Numbered from the stretch's first letter, positions 47,889-63,410 are shown. The stretch: DNA of 64,000 nucleotides from Panulirus ornatus (GCF_036320965.1 NC_092286.1:28279677-28343676); one strand, 5' to 3'. The notes: generated from the sequence alone by a model not told the origin. Made by a program: numbers and translations.

Positions 47889-48945
47889 AGGTGTTCAGAA
47901 GGCTTCCAACGTCTGAATTCAGATGTTCAGAAGGCTTCCAACGTCTGAATTCAGATGTTCAGAAGGCTTCCAACGTCTGAATTCAGATGTTCAGAAGGCT
48001 TCCAACGTCTGAATTCAGATGTTCAGAAGGCTTCCAACGTCTGAATTCAGATGTTCAGAAGGCTTCCAACGTCTGAATTCAGATGTTCAGAAGGCTTCCA
48101 ACGTCTGAATTCAGATGTTCAGAAGGCTTCCAACGTCTGAATTCAGATGTTCAGAAGGCTTCCAACGCCTGAATTCAGATGTATACATGGCGTCCAGCGT
48201 CTGAATTCAGATGTGTAGAAGGCTTCCAACGTCTGAATTCAGATGTTCAGAAGGCTTCCAACGTCTGAATTCAGATGTGTAGAAGGCTTCCAACGTCTGA
48301 ATTCAGATGTGTAGAAGGCTTCCAACGTCTGAATTCAGATGTGTAGAAGGCTTCCAACGTCTGAATTCAGATGTGTAGAAGGCTTCCAACGTCTGAATTC
48401 AGATGTGTAGAAGGCTTCCAACGTCTGAATTCAGATGTGTAGAAGGCTTCCAGCGTCTGAATTCAGATGTGTAGAAGGCTTCCAACGTCTGAATTCAGAT
48501 GTATAAAAGGCTTCCAGCGTCTGAATTCAGATGTGTAGAAGGCTTCCAACGTCTGAATTCAGATGTGTAGATGGCTTCCAACGTCTGAATTCAGATGTAT
48601 AGAAGGCTTCCAACGTCTGAATTCAGATGTGTAGAAGGCTTCCAACGTCTGAATTCAGATGTATAGAAGGCTTCCAACGTCTGAATTCAGATGTGTAGAA
48701 GGCTTCCAACGTCTGAATTCAGATGTGTAGAAGGCTTCCAACGTCTGAATTCAGATGTGTAGAAGGCTTCCAACGTCTGAATTCAGATGTTCAGAAGGCT
48801 TCCAACGTCTGAATTCAGATGTGTAGAAGGCTTCCAACGTCTGAATTCAGATGTGTAGAAGGCTTCCAACGTCTGAATTCAGATATGTAGAAGGCTTCCA
48901 ACGTCTGAATTCAGATGTATAAAAGGCTTCCAACGCCTGAAATGG
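47889..48945. repeat. 32-bp minisatellite with a GAATTC site per unit
   Basis: There are about 33 copies of AGAAGGCTTCCAACGTCTGA plus ATTCAGATGTTC or ATTCAGATGTGT. The first eight or nine units carry TTC, later ones mostly GTGT or GTAT, so it grew in blocks. The EcoRI word GAATTC is in nearly every unit. Confidence 0.98.
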
Positions 48946-49078
48946 ACTCTCAATTCCTCTAATGATGAACCAGTTATTTCTGTAACATGGTCGGGTTTCC
49001 CACAAGAGAGTGTTACAATAATACCATACATCTTTATGGTGTACACAGATAAAACGATACGAGACTCAACCAAGGGAA

Positions 49079-49785
49079 TCTGAACCTTATGGAAGGGTTT
49101 CAGACGCTCGAAATGGAAAGCTACTGAAATCTGAACCTTTTGGAAGGGTTTCAGAAGCTCGAAATGGAAAGCTACTAGAATCTGAACCTTTTGGAAGGGT
49201 TTCAGAAGCTCGAAATGGAAAGCGACTGAAATCTGAACCTTTTGGAAGGGTTTCAGAAACTCGAAATGGAAAGCGACTGAAATCTGAACCTTTTGGAAGG
49301 GTTTCAGAAACTCGAAATGGAAAGCTACTGAAATCTGAACCTTTTGGAAGGGTTTCAGAAACTCGAAATGGAAAGCTACTGAAATCTGAACCTTTTGGAA
49401 GGGTTTCAGAAGCTTAAAATGGAAATCTACTACAATTTGAACCTTTAGAAGGGTTTCAGAAGTTCGAAATGGAAAGCGACTGAAATCTGAACCTTCTGGA
49501 AGGGTTTCAGAAGCTCGAAATGGAAAGCGACTGAAATCTGAACCTTCTGGAAGGGTTTCAGAAGCTCGAAATGGAAAGCTACTGAAATCTGAACCTTTTG
49601 AAGGGTTTCAGAAGCTCGAAATGGAAAGCTACTGAAATCTGAACCTTATGGAAGGGTTTCAGAAGCTCGAAATGGAAAGCTACTGAAATCTGAACCTTAT
49701 GGAAGGGTTTCAGACGCTCGAAATGGAAAGCTACTGAAATCTGAACCTTATGGAAGGGTTTCAGAACCTCAAAATGGAAAGCGAC
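49079..49785. repeat. 51-bp minisatellite
   Basis: There are about 14 copies of CTGAACCTTTTGGAAGGGTT, TCAGAAGCTCGAAATGGAAA and GCTACTGAAAT. One unit near 49410 is more diverged. Part of it (AAGGGTTTCAGACGCTCG) aligns with the 32-bp unit just to its left. Confidence 0.97.
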
Positions 49786-49892
49786 TTTAATTCCAAGTGT
49801 ATTTGTAACTGAAAGAGACGGTGGGTTTGCAAGACTGGGGAACCTTCAAATGACGTGCAAACACCATTACCTTACCCATACGTCGACGAAGG

Positions 49893-52575
49893 GAAGAGAA
49901 CCCTGGGGGAACACCACTAGAGACAGGACAGCAACCCTGGGGGAACACCACTGGAGACAGGACAGAACCCTGGGGGAACACCACTGGAGACAGGACAGAA
50001 CCCTGGGGGAACACCACTGGAGACAGGACAGAACCCTGGGGGAACACCACTGGAGACAGGACAGAACCCTGGGGGAACACCACTGGAGACAGGACAGAAC
50101 CCTGGGGGGAACACCACAGGAGACAGGACAGAACCCTGGGGGGACACCACTGGAGACAGGACACAACCCTGGGGGAACACCACTGGAGACAGGACAGAAC
50201 CCTGGGGGAACACCACTGGAGACAGGACAGAACCCTGGGGGAACACCACTGGAGACAGGACAGAACCCTGGGGGAACACCACTGGAGACAGGACAGAACC
50301 CTGGGGGAACACCACTGGAGACAGGACAGAACCCTGGGGGAACACCACTGGAGACAGGACAGAACCCTGGGGGAACACCACTGGAGACAGGACAGAACCC
50401 TGGGGGAACACCACTGGAGACAGGACAGAACCCTGGGGGAACACCACTGGAGACAGGACAGAACCCTGGGGGAACACCACTGGAGACAGGACAGAACCCT
50501 GGGGGAACACCACTGGAGACAGGACAGAACCCTGGGGGAACACCACTGGAGACAGGACAGAACCCTGGGGGAACACCACTGGAGACAGGACAGAACCCTG
50601 GGGGAACACCACTGGAGACAGGACAGAACCCTGGGGGAACACCACTGGAGACAGGACAGAACCCTGGGGGAACACCACTGGAGACAGGACAGAACCCTGG
50701 GGGAACACCACTGGAGACAGGACAGAACCCTGGGGGAACACCACTGGAGACAGGACAGAACCCTGGGGGAACACCACTGGAGACAGGACAGAACCCTGGG
50801 GAACACCACTGGAGACAGGACAGAACCCTGGGGAACACCACTGGAGACAGGACAGAACCCTGGGGGAACACCACTGGAGACAGGACAGAACCCTGGGGGA
50901 ACACCACTGGAGACAGGACAGAACCCTGGGGGAACACCACTGGAGACAGGACAGAACCCTGGGGGAACACCACTGGAGACAGGACAGAACCCTGGGGGAA
51001 CACCACTGGAGACAGGACAGAACCCTGGGGGAACACCACTGGAGACAGGACAGAACCCTGGGGGAACACCACTGGAGACAGGACAGAACCCTGGGGGAAC
51101 ACCACTGGAGACAGGACAGAACCCTGGGGGAACACCACTGGAGACAGGACAGAACCCTGGGGGAACACCACTGGAGACAGGACAGAACCCTGGGGAACAC
51201 CACTGGAGACAGGACAGAACCCTGGGGGAACACCACTGGAGACAGGACAGAACCCTGGGGGAACACCACTGGAGACAGGACAGAACCCTGGGGGAACACC
51301 ACTGGAGACAGGACAGAACCCTGGGGGAACACCACTGGAGACAGGACAGAACCCTGGGGGAACACCACTGGAGACAGGACAGAACCCTGGGGGAACACCA
51401 CTGGAGACAGGACAGAACCCTGGGGGAACACCACTGGAGACAGGACAGAACCCTGGGGGAACACCACTGGAGACAGGACAGAACCCTGGGGGAACACCAC
51501 TGGAGACAGGACAGAACCCTGGGGGAACACCACTGGAGACAGGACAGAACCCTGGGGGAACACCACTGGAGACAGGACAGAACCCTGGGGGACACCACTG
51601 GAGACAGGACAGAACCCTGGGGGAACACCACTGGAGACAGGACAGAACCCTGGGGGAACACCACTGGAGACAGGACAGAACCCTGGGGAACACCACTGGA
51701 GACAGGACAGAACCCTGGGGGAACACCACTGGAGACAGGACAGAACCCTGGGGGAACACCACTGGAGACAGGACAGAACCCTGGGGGAACACCACTGGAG
51801 ACAGGACAGAACCCTGAGGGAACACCACTGGAGACAGGACAGAACCCTGGGGAACACCACTGGAGACAGGACAGAACCCTGGGGGAACACCACTGGAGAC
51901 AACCCTGGGGAACACCACTGGAGACAGGACAGAACCCTGGGGGAACACCACTGGAGACAGGACAGAACCCTGGGGGGAACACCACTGGAGACAACCCTGG
52001 GGAACACCACTGGAGACAGGACAGAACCCTGGGGGAACACCACTGGAGACAGGACAGAACCCTGGGGGACACCACTGGAGACAGGACAGAACCCTGGGGG
52101 AACACCACTGGAGACAGGACAGAACCCTGGGGGAACACCACTGGAGACAGGACAGAACCCTGGGGGGAAAACCACTGGAGACAGGACAGAACCCTGGGGG
52201 AACACCACTGGAGACAGGACAGAAACCTGGGGGGACACCACTGGAGACAGGACAGAACCCTGGGGGGACACCACTGGAGACAGGACAGAACCCTGGGGGA
52301 ACACCACTGGAGACAGGACAGAACCCTGGGGGAACACCACTGGAGACAGGACAGAACCCTGGGGGAAAACCACTGGAGACAGGACAGAACCCTGGGGGGA
52401 CACCACTGGAGACAGGACAGAACCCTGGGGGGAAAACCACTGGAGACAGGACAGAACCCTGGGGGAACACCACTGGAGACAGGACAGAACCCTGGGGGGA
52501 AAACCACTGGAGACAACCCTGAGGGAACACCACTGGAGACAACCCTGAGGGAAGACCACTGGGGACACACCAGCC
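49893..52575. repeat. 33-bp satellite, ~81 copies
   Basis: The unit is GAGACAGGACAGAACCCTGG plus GGGAACACCACTG. It is extremely homogeneous from 50200 to 51800. Length changes are almost all in the G-run (3-6 G), with a few 12-base deletions of ACAGGACAGAA after 51890. Frames of 650-940 codons open on both strands simultaneously, which is expected from a 33-base unit without stops, not from genes. Confidence 0.98.
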
Positions 52576-53970
<1,395 letters not shown>

Positions 53971-56900
53971 GTGGGAGTGTTGTGTGTGGGGGGCCAGATG
54001 TTACAACAGTGTGGGAGTGTTGTGTGTGGGGGGCCAGATGTTACAACAGTGTGGGAGTGTTGTGTGTGGGGGGGCCAGATGTTACAACAGTGTGGGAGTG
54101 TTGTGTGTGGGGGGCCAGATGTTACAACAGTGTGGGAGTGTTGTGTGTGTGGGGCAGGCCAGATGTTACAACAGTGTGGGAGTGTGTGTGTGGGGGGCCA
54201 GATGTTACAACAGTGTGGGAGTGTGTGTGTGGGCCAGGCCAGATGTTACAACAGTGTGGGAGTGTGTGTGTGGGAGGGCCCAGATGTTACAACAGTGTGG
54301 GAGTGTTGTGAGTGGCCAGGCCAGATGTTACAACAGTGTGGGGAGGTTGTGTGGGCCAGGCCAGATGTTACAACAGTGTGGGAGTGTTGTGTGTGGGCCA
54401 GGCCAGATGTTACAACAGTGTGGGAGTGTGTTGGGGGGCCAGATGTTACAACAGTGTGGGAGTGTGTGTGTGGGGGGCCAGAAGTTACAACAGTGTGGGA
54501 GTGTTGTGTGTGGGCCAGGCCAGATGTTACAACAGTGTGGGAGTGTGTGTGGGGGGCCAGATGTTACAACAGTGTGGGAGTGTGTGTGTGGGGGGGCCAG
54601 ATGTTACAACAGTGTGGGAGTTTGTGTGTGTGTGGGGCAGGCCAGATGTTACAACAGTGTGGGAGTGTGTGTGTGGGGGCCAGATGTTACAACAGTGTGA
54701 GGATGTGTGTTGTGGGGGGCCAGATGTTACAACAGTGTGGGAGTGTGTGTGGGCCAGGCCAGATGTTACAACAGTGTGGGAGTGTGTGTGGGCCAATGTT
54801 AAACGTGGGTGGGTGGGCGGCCAGATGTACAAGTGTGGGTGTTGTGTGTGGGGGCCAGATGTTACAACAGTGTGGGAGTGTTGTGTGTGGGGCAGGCCAG
54901 ATGTTACAAGTGTGGGAGTGTTGTGTGTGGGGGGCCAGATGTTACAACAGTGTGGGAGTGTTGTGTGTGTGGGCAGGCCAGATGTTACAACAGTGTGGGA
55001 GTGTGTGTGGGGGGGCCAGATGTTACAACAGTGTGGGAGTGTTGTGTGGTGGGGCAGGCCAGATGTTACAACAGTGTGGGAGTGTTGTGTGTGGGGGCCA
55101 GATGTTACAACGTGTGGGAGTGTGGTGGGGGCAGTGTTCACAGTGGGAGTGTGTGGTGGGCCAGAATGTTACAACAGGGGGTTTGTGGGAGTGTTACCAG
55201 TGTGGATGTGTGTGTGGGCAGGCCAGATGTTACAACAGTGTGGGAGTTGTGTGTGTGGGGGCCAGATGTTACAACATGTGTGGGAGTGTGTGTGTGGGCC
55301 AGGCCAGATGTTACAACAGTGTGGGAGTGTTGTGTGTGGGCCAGATGTTACAACAGTGTGGGAGTGTGTGTGTGGGGGGCAGGCCAGATGTTACAACAGT
55401 GTGGGAGTGTTGTGTGTGGGGGGCCAGATGTTACAACAGTGTGGGAGTGTTGTGTGTGGGGCAGGCCAGATGTTACAACAGTGTGGGAGTGTGTGTGTGG
55501 GGGCCAGATGTTACAACAGTGTGGGAGTGTTGTGTGTGGGGGGCCAGATGTTACAACAGTGTGGGAGTGTGTGTGTGGGCCAGGCCAGATGTTACAACAG
55601 TGTGGGAGTGTTGTGTGTGGGGGCCAGATGTTACAACAGTGTGGGAGTGTGTGTGTGGGGCAGGCCAGATGTTACAACAGTGTGGGAGTGTGTGTGTGGG
55701 CCAGGCCAGATGTTACACAGTGTGGGAGTGTGTGTGTGGGGGGCAGGCCAGATGTTACAACAGTGTGGGAGTGTGTGTGTGGGCCAGGCCAGATGTTACA
55801 ACAGTGTGGGAGTGTTGTGTGTGGGCCAGGCCAGATGTTACAACAGTGTGGGAGTATGTGTGGGGGGCCAGATGTTACAACCGTGTGGGAGTGTTGTGTG
55901 TGGGGGGCCAGATGTTACAACAGTGTGGGAGTGTTGTGTGTGGGCCAGGCCAGATGTTACAACAGTGTGGGAGTGTTGTGTGTGGGCCAGGCCAGATGTT
56001 ACAACAGTGTGGGAGTGTTGTGTGTGGGCCAGGCCAGATGTTACAACAGCGTGGGAGTGTTGTGTGTGGGCCAGGCCAGATGTTACAACAGTGTGGGAGT
56101 GTTGTGTGTGGGCCAGGCCAGATGTTACAACAGTGTGGGAGTGTTGTGTGTGGGCCATGCCAGATGTTACAACAGTGTGGGAGTGTTGTGTGTGGGCCAG
56201 GCCAGATGTTACAACAGTGTGGGAGTGTTGTGTGTGGGCCAGGCCAGATGTTACAACAGTGTGGGAGTGTTGTGTGTGGGCCAGGCCAGATGTTACAACA
56301 GTGTGGGAGTGTTGTGTGTGGGCCAGGCCAGATGTTACAACAGTGTGGGAGTGTTGTGTGTGGGGGCCAGATGTTACAACAGTGTGGGAGTGTTGTGTGT
56401 GGGCCAGGCCAGATGTTACAACAGTGTGGGAGTGTTGTGTGTGGGCCAGGCCAGATGTTACAACAGTGTGGGAGTGTTGTGTGTGGGCCAGGCCAGATGT
56501 TACAAAAGTGTGGGAGTGTTGTGTGTGGGCCAGGCCAGATGTTACAACAGTGTGGGAGTGTTGTGTGTGGGCCAGGCCAGATGTTACAACAGTGTGGGAG
56601 TGTGTGTGGGGGGCCAGATGTTACAACAGTGTGGGAGTGTGTGTGTGGGGGGCCAGATGTTACAACAGTGTGGGAGTGTTGTGTGTGGGCCAGGCCAGAT
56701 GTTACAACAGTGTGGGAGTGTTGTGTGTGTGTGTGGGCCAGATGTTACAACAGTGTGGGAGTGTTGTGTGTGGGCCAGGCCAGATGTTACAACAGTGTGG
56801 GAGTGTTGTGTGTGGGGGCCAGATGTTACAACAGTGTGGGAGTGTGTGTGTGTGGGCCAGGCCAGAGTTACAACAGTGTGGGAGTGTTGTGTGTGGGCCA

Positions 56901-57198
56901 GGCCAGGTGTTACAACCGTGTGGGAGTGTGTGTGTGGGGGGCCAGATGTTACAACAGTGTGGGAGTGTGTGTGTGTGGGGGGCCAGATGTTACAATAGTG
57001 TGGGAGTGTTGTGTGTGTGTGTGGGGCAGGCCAGATGTTACAACAGTGTGGGAGTGTGTGTGTGTGGGGGGCCAGATGTTACAACAGTGTGGGAGTGTGT
57101 GTGGGGGGGGGCAGATGTTACAATAGTGTGGGAGTGTTGTGTGTGGGCCAGGCCAGATGTTACAACAGTGTGGGAGTGTGTGTGTGGGGGGCCAGACT
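53971..57198. repeat. ~42-bp GT-rich satellite, ~77 copies
   Basis: The unit is CCAGATGTTACAACAGTGTG plus GGAGTGTTGTGTGTGGGCCAGG, with alternatives GGGGGG for GGCCAGG and GTGTGTG for TTGTGTG. It is uniform at 55930-56340 and degenerate at 54790-55220, where deletions accumulate. Frames over 1,000 codons open on the plus strand; not coding. Confidence 0.98.
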
Positions 57199-57351
57199 GT
57201 ATGGGAGTTGTGTCGACCATATGGAGGGGTGAGAGCGGACGAAGGGGGGGAACAGATAAGGTGTTTATCAACACAGCCACTTCGTTATCAGTGGGGCTCG
57301 GGGCCAACACACAGGAAGCGTGTATGGGGCCAACCAGCCCCGTCTACACTC
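57199..57351. other. Short unique spacer
   Basis: No gene or known repeat is seen. Confidence 0.5.
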
Positions 57352-57778
57352 TACACCCTACAACTGCGTACGACACCCTCACTCCCCCTACAACTGCGTA
57401 CGACACCCTCCCTTCCCCCTACAACTGCGTACGACACCCTCCCTTCCCCCTACAACTGCGTACGACACCCTCCCTTCCCCTACAACTCCGTACGACACCC
57501 TCCCTTCCCCCTACAACTGCGTACGACACCCTCCCTTCCCCTTACAACTGCGTACGACACCCTCCCTTCCCCTACAACTGCGTACGACACCCTCCCTTCC
57601 CCTACAACTGCGTACGACACCCTCCCTTCCCCCTACAACTGCGTACGACACCCTCCCTTCCCCTTACAACTGCGTACGACACCCTCCCTTCCCCCTACAA
57701 CTGCGTACGACACCCTCCCTTCCCCTTACAACTGCGTACGACACCCTCCCTTCCCCTTACAACTGCGTAACACGTACG
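57352..57778. repeat. 30-31-bp minisatellite
   Basis: There are about 14 copies of CTACAACTGCGTACGACACC plus CTCCCTTCCCC. Each unit holds the palindrome GCGTACG(C) core CGTACG. Confidence 0.97.
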
Positions 57779-57949
57779 CTCCTGCCCCACGGGGGCGGGG
57801 TGGGGCCAATTCCTTCAGCCAGCCCCGTACCCACGGTACACACGCCCCATGCCCCGTGGGTCAGATGGGCTGACCTCTGACCTGGGTCAAGCCAAAGAGG
57901 CCGGAGCCAATCATACCCCAGGGAAATGGTACACACTAAGAGGGGTTCA

Positions 57950-60900
57950 AATGAACATGTTCTCCACCTACTTCATATGAACATGTTCTCCACCTACTTC
58001 ATATGAACATGTTCTCCACCTACATCATATGAACATGTTCTCCACCTACTTCATATGAACATGTTCTCCACCTACTTCATGTGAACACGTTCTCCACCTA
58101 CTTCATATGAACATGTTCTCCACCTACTTCATATGAACATGTTCTCCACCTACTTCATATGAACATGTTCTCCACCTACTTCATATGAACATGTTCTCCA
58201 CCTACTTCATATGGACATGTTCTCCAACTACTTCATATGAACATGTTCTCCAACTACTTCATATGAACATGTTCTCCACCTACTTCATATGAACATGTTC
58301 TCCACCTACTTCATATGAACATGCTCTCCACCTACTTCATATGAACATGTTCTCCACCTACATCATATGAACATGTTCTCCACCTACTTCATATGAACAT
58401 GTTCTCCACCTACTTCATGTGAACACGTTCTCCACCTACTTCATATGAACATGTTCTCCACCTACTTCATATGAACATGTTCTCCATCTACTTCATATGA
58501 ACATGTTCTCCACCTACTTCATATGAACATGTTCTCCACCTACTTCATAATGAACATGTTCTCCACCTACTTCATAATGAACATGTTCTCCACCTACTTC
58601 ATATGAACATGTTCTCCACCTACTTCATATGAACATGTTCTCCACCTACTTCATATGAACATGTTCTCCACCTACTTCATATGAACATGTTCTCCACCTA
58701 CTTCATATGAACATGTTCTCCACCTACTTCATATGAACATGTTCTCCACCTACTTCATATGGACATGTTCTCCACCTACTTCATATGAACATGTTCTCCA
58801 CCTACTTCATATGAACATGTTCCCCACCTACTTCATATGAACATGTTCTCCAACTACTTCATATGAACATGTTCTCCACCTACTTAATATGAACATGTTC
58901 TCCACCTACTTAATATGAACACGTTCTCCACCTACTTCATATGGACATGTTCTCGACCTACTTCATAATGAACATGTCCACCTACTTCATATGAACATGT
59001 TCTCCACCTACTTCATAATGAACATGTTCTCCACCTACTTCATATGAACGTGTTCTCCACCTACTTAATATGAACATGTTCTCCACCTACTTAATATGAA
59101 CACGTTCTCCACCTACTTCATATAGACATGTTCTCGACCTACTTCATAATGAACATGTCCACCTACTTCATATGAACATGTTCTCCACCTACTTCATAAT
59201 GAAAATGTTCTCCACCTACTTCATATGAACATGTTCTCCACCTACTTAATATGAACATGTTCTCCACCTACTTCATAATGAACATGTTCTCCACCTACTT
59301 CATATGAACATGTTCTCCACCTACTTCATATGAACATGTTCTCCACCTACTTCATAATGAACATGTTCTCCACCTACTTCATATGAACATGTTCTCCACC
59401 TACTTCATATGAACATGTTCTCCACCTATTTCATATGAACATGTTCTCCACCTACTTCATGTGAACATGTTCTCCACCTACTTCATGTGAACATGTTCTC
59501 CACCTACTTCATATGAACATGTTCTCCACCTACTTCATATGAACATGTTCTCCACCTACTTCATATGAACATGTTCTCCACCTATTTCATATGAACATGT
59601 TCTCCACCTACTTCATATGAACATGTTCTCCACCTACTTCATATGAACATGTTCTCCACCTACTTCATTATACATGTTCTCCACCTACTTCATATGGACA
59701 TGTTCTCCACTACTTCATATGAACATGTTCTCCACTACTTCATATGAACATGTTCTCCACCTACTTATGAACATGTTCTCCACCTACTTCATGTGAACAC
59801 GTTCTCCACCTACTTCATATGAACATGTTCTCCACCTACTTCATATGAATGTTCTCCACCTATTTCATATGGACATGTTCTCCACCTACTTCATATGAAC
59901 ATGTTCTCCACCTACTTCATATGAACATGTTCTCCACCTACTTCATATGAACATGTTCTCCACCTACTTCATATGAACATGTTCTCCACCTACTTCATGT
60001 GAACACGTTCTCCACCTACATCATATGAACATGTTCTCCACCTACTTCATATGAACATGTTCTCCACCTATTTCATGTGAACACGTTCTCCACCTACTTC
60101 ATATGAACATGCTCTCCACCTACTTCATATGAACATGTTCTCCATCTACTTCATATGAACATGTTCTCCACCTACTTCATATGAACATGTTCTCCACCTA
60201 CTTCATATGAACATGTTCTCCACCTACTTCATATGAACATGTTCTCCACCTACTTCATATGAACATGTTCTCCACCTACTTCATATGGACATGTTCTCCA
60301 CCTACTTCATATGAACATGTTCTCCACCTACTTCATATGAACATGTTCTCCACCTACTTCATATGAACATGTTCTCCACCTACTTCATATGAACATGTTC
60401 TCCACCTACTTCATATGAACATGTTCTCCACCTACTTCATATGAACATGTTCTCCACCTACTTCATATGAACATGTTCTCCACCTACTTCATAATGAACA
60501 TGTTCTCCACCTACTTCATATGAACATGTTCTCCACCTACTTCATAACGAACATGTTCTCCACCTACTTCATATGAACATGTTCTCCACCTACTTCATAA
60601 TGAACATGTTCTCCACCTACTTCATATGAACATGTTCTCCACCTACTTCATATGAACATGTTCTCCACCTACTTCATATGAACATGTTCTCCACCTACTT
60701 CATAATGAACATGTTCTCCACCTACTTCATAATGAACATGTTCTCCACCTACTTCATATGGACATGTTCTCCACCTTCTTCATATGAACATGTTCTCCAC
60801 CTACTTCATAATGAACATGTTCTCCACCTACTTCATAATGAACATGTTCTCCACCTACTTCATATGAACATGTTCTCCACCTACTTCATAATGAACATGT

Positions 60901-61643
60901 TCTCCACCTACTTCATATGAACATGTTCTCCACCTTCTTCATATGAACATGTTCTCCACCTACTTCATAATGAACATGTTCTCCACCTACTTCATATGGA
61001 CATGTTCTCGACCTACTTCATAATGAACATGTCCACCTACTTCATATGAACATGTTCTCCACCTACTTCATAATGAACATGTTCTCCACCTACTTCATAA
61101 TGAACATGTTCTCCACCTTCTTCATATGAACATGTTCTCCACCTACTTCATAATGAACATGTTCTCCACCTACTTCATATGGACATGTTCTCCACCTTCT
61201 TCATATGAACATGTTCTCCACCTACTTCATAATGAACATGTTCTCCACCTACTTCATATGAACATGTTCTCCACCTACTTCATATGGACATGTTCTCCAC
61301 CTACTTCATAATGAACATGTTCTCCACCTACTTCATAATGAACATGTTCTCCACCTACTTCATATGGACATGTTCTCCACCTACTTCATAATGAACATGT
61401 TCTCCACCTACTTCATATGAACATGTTCTCCACCTACTTCATATGAACATGTTCTCCACCTACTTCATATGAACATGTTCTCCACCTACTTCATATGGAC
61501 ATGTTCTCCACCTACTTCATATGAACATGTTCTCCACCTACTTCATATGGACATGTTCTCCACCTACTTCATATGAACATGTTCTCCACCTACTTCATAA
61601 TGAACATGTTCTCCACCTACTTCATAATGAACATGTTCTCCAC
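57950..61643. repeat. 26-bp satellite with GAACATGTTC, ~141 copies
   Basis: The unit is GAACATGTTCTCCACCTACT plus TCATAT. A 27-base variant with CATAATGAAC becomes common after 60480, and GTGAACACGTTC and GGACATGTTC variants are scattered. The 10-base palindrome GAACATGTTC is the best-kept part of the unit. The array has several short deletions (for example near 58970, 59155 and 59840). Confidence 0.98.
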
Positions 61644-61850
61644 GCTCAGGAGGGGAAGCAAGAACATGGCCCACACAGACACAGAGAGAGACACAGACCG
61701 AGCGGCGCGAGGCGTCGGCCACCTGGGCTAATTGTGCCACAGAAACTAGAACGAGAACAGAACAAGAACGGGGAACACAGAGAGGAGCTCCATGCCAGCT
61801 ATCCAAGGACGTGGCACAGACGTCTGTCACCACCACCACTGTTATCTGGG
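61644..61850. other. Unique spacer, no gene recognised
   Basis: It contains GACCGAGCGGCGCGAGGCGT and GAACGAGAACAGAACAAGAA. Nothing coding is recognised. Confidence 0.5.
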
Positions 61851-62072
61851 TCATGTTACCCACTGCAAGTGATGCCACTGGGTCATGTTACCCACTGGTG
61901 GTGGGTCATGTTACACACTGGTGGTGGGTCAAGTGATGCCACTGGGTCATGTTACCCACTGGTGGTGGGTCACGTAATGCCACTGGGTCATGTTACCCAC
62001 TGGTGGTGGGTCACGTAATGCCACTGGGTCATGTTACCCACTGGTGGTGGGTCACGTGATGCCACTGGGTCA
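61851..62072. repeat. 41-bp minisatellite
   Basis: There are about five copies of CTGGGTCATGTTACCCACTG plus GTGGTGGGTCACGTAATGCCA, with one shorter unit near 61905. Confidence 0.95.
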
Positions 62073-63115
62073 TCACTAATTATAAACCTCCAACACACTC
62101 TTCCCCCTCCCCATCCCTCCCCATCACCAACAATAAACCTCCAAAACACACTTCCCCCTCCCCATCCCTCCCCATCACCAACAATAAACCTCCAAAACAC
62201 ACTTCCCCCTCCCCATCACCAACAATAAACCTCCAAAACACACTTCCCCCTCCCCATCACCAACAATAAACCTCCAAAACACACTTCCCCCTCCCCTTCC
62301 CTCCAACACCCCCTTCCCTCCCCATCACCAACAACAAACCTCCAAAACACACTTCCCCCTCCCCTTCCCTCCAACACCCCCATCCCTTCCCATCACCAAC
62401 AATAAACCTCCAAAACACACTTCCCCCTCCCCTTCCCTGCAACACCCCCATCCCTCCCCATCACCAACAATAAACCTCCAAAACACACTTCCCCCTCCCC
62501 ATCACCAACAATAAACCTCCAAAACAGACTTCCCCCTCCCCATCCCTCCAACACCCCCTTCCCTCCCCATCACCAACAATAAACCTCCAAAACAGACTTC
62601 CCCCCTCCCCTTCCTCCAACACCCCCATCCCTCCCCATCACCAACAACAAACCTCCCAAACACACTTCCCCCACCCCATCCCTCCAACACCCCCATCCCT
62701 CCCCATCACCAACAATAAACCTCCAAAACACACTTCCCCCTCCCCATCCCTCCCCATCACCAACAATAAACCTCCAAAACACACTTCCCCCTCCCCTTCC
62801 CTCCAACACCCCCATCCCTCCCCATCACCAACAATAAACCTCCAAAACACACTTCCCCCCTCCCCTTCCTCCAACAACACCCTCCTCCACCCCCCATCAC
62901 CAACAATAAACCTCCAAAACACACTTCCCCCTCCCCTTCCCTCCCCATCACCAACAATAAACCTCCAAAACACACTTCCCCCTCCCTATCCCTCCAACAC
63001 CCCCTTCCCTCCCCATCACCAACAATAAACCTCCAAAACAGACTTCCCCCTCCCCTCCCTCCAACACCCCCTTCCCTCCCCATCACCAACAACAAACCTC
63101 CCAAACACACTTTCC
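62073..63115. repeat. Variable-length minisatellite with CATCACCAACAATAAACC
   Basis: There are about 20 units that share CATCACCAACAATAAACCTC and CAAAACACACTTCCCCCTCC. An optional block (TCCAACACCCCCATCCCTCC) makes units ~34, ~46 or ~62 bases long. Confidence 0.96.
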
Positions 63116-63410
63116 CCCCCTCCCCCCAACACCACCCCCTCCCTCCCTCCCTCCAACTCTCTCCCTCACGCAAGGTTGACGTCATCAACACCTCCCCCCC
63201 CCACACCTGACCCTGGTGATGGGGGAGGGAGGGAGGGGGTGTTGACCCCCTCTTAATCACACTCAGTAACAGCCGTAATTCCACACACACACACACACAC
63301 ACACACACCTGTGGTAGCCAGGGTCGCGTATATGTGGTTCCAACTACACATTAAGCAACCCATTCCCCCTCCCCCCGGATGGTGAGGGGGTGGGGGTCTC
63401 TCCCCCCCCC
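63116..63410. other. Spacer with (CA)n
   Basis: C-rich sequence, GGGGGAGGGAGGGAGGGGGT near 63222, and (CA)n at 63282-63309. No gene is seen. Confidence 0.6.
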
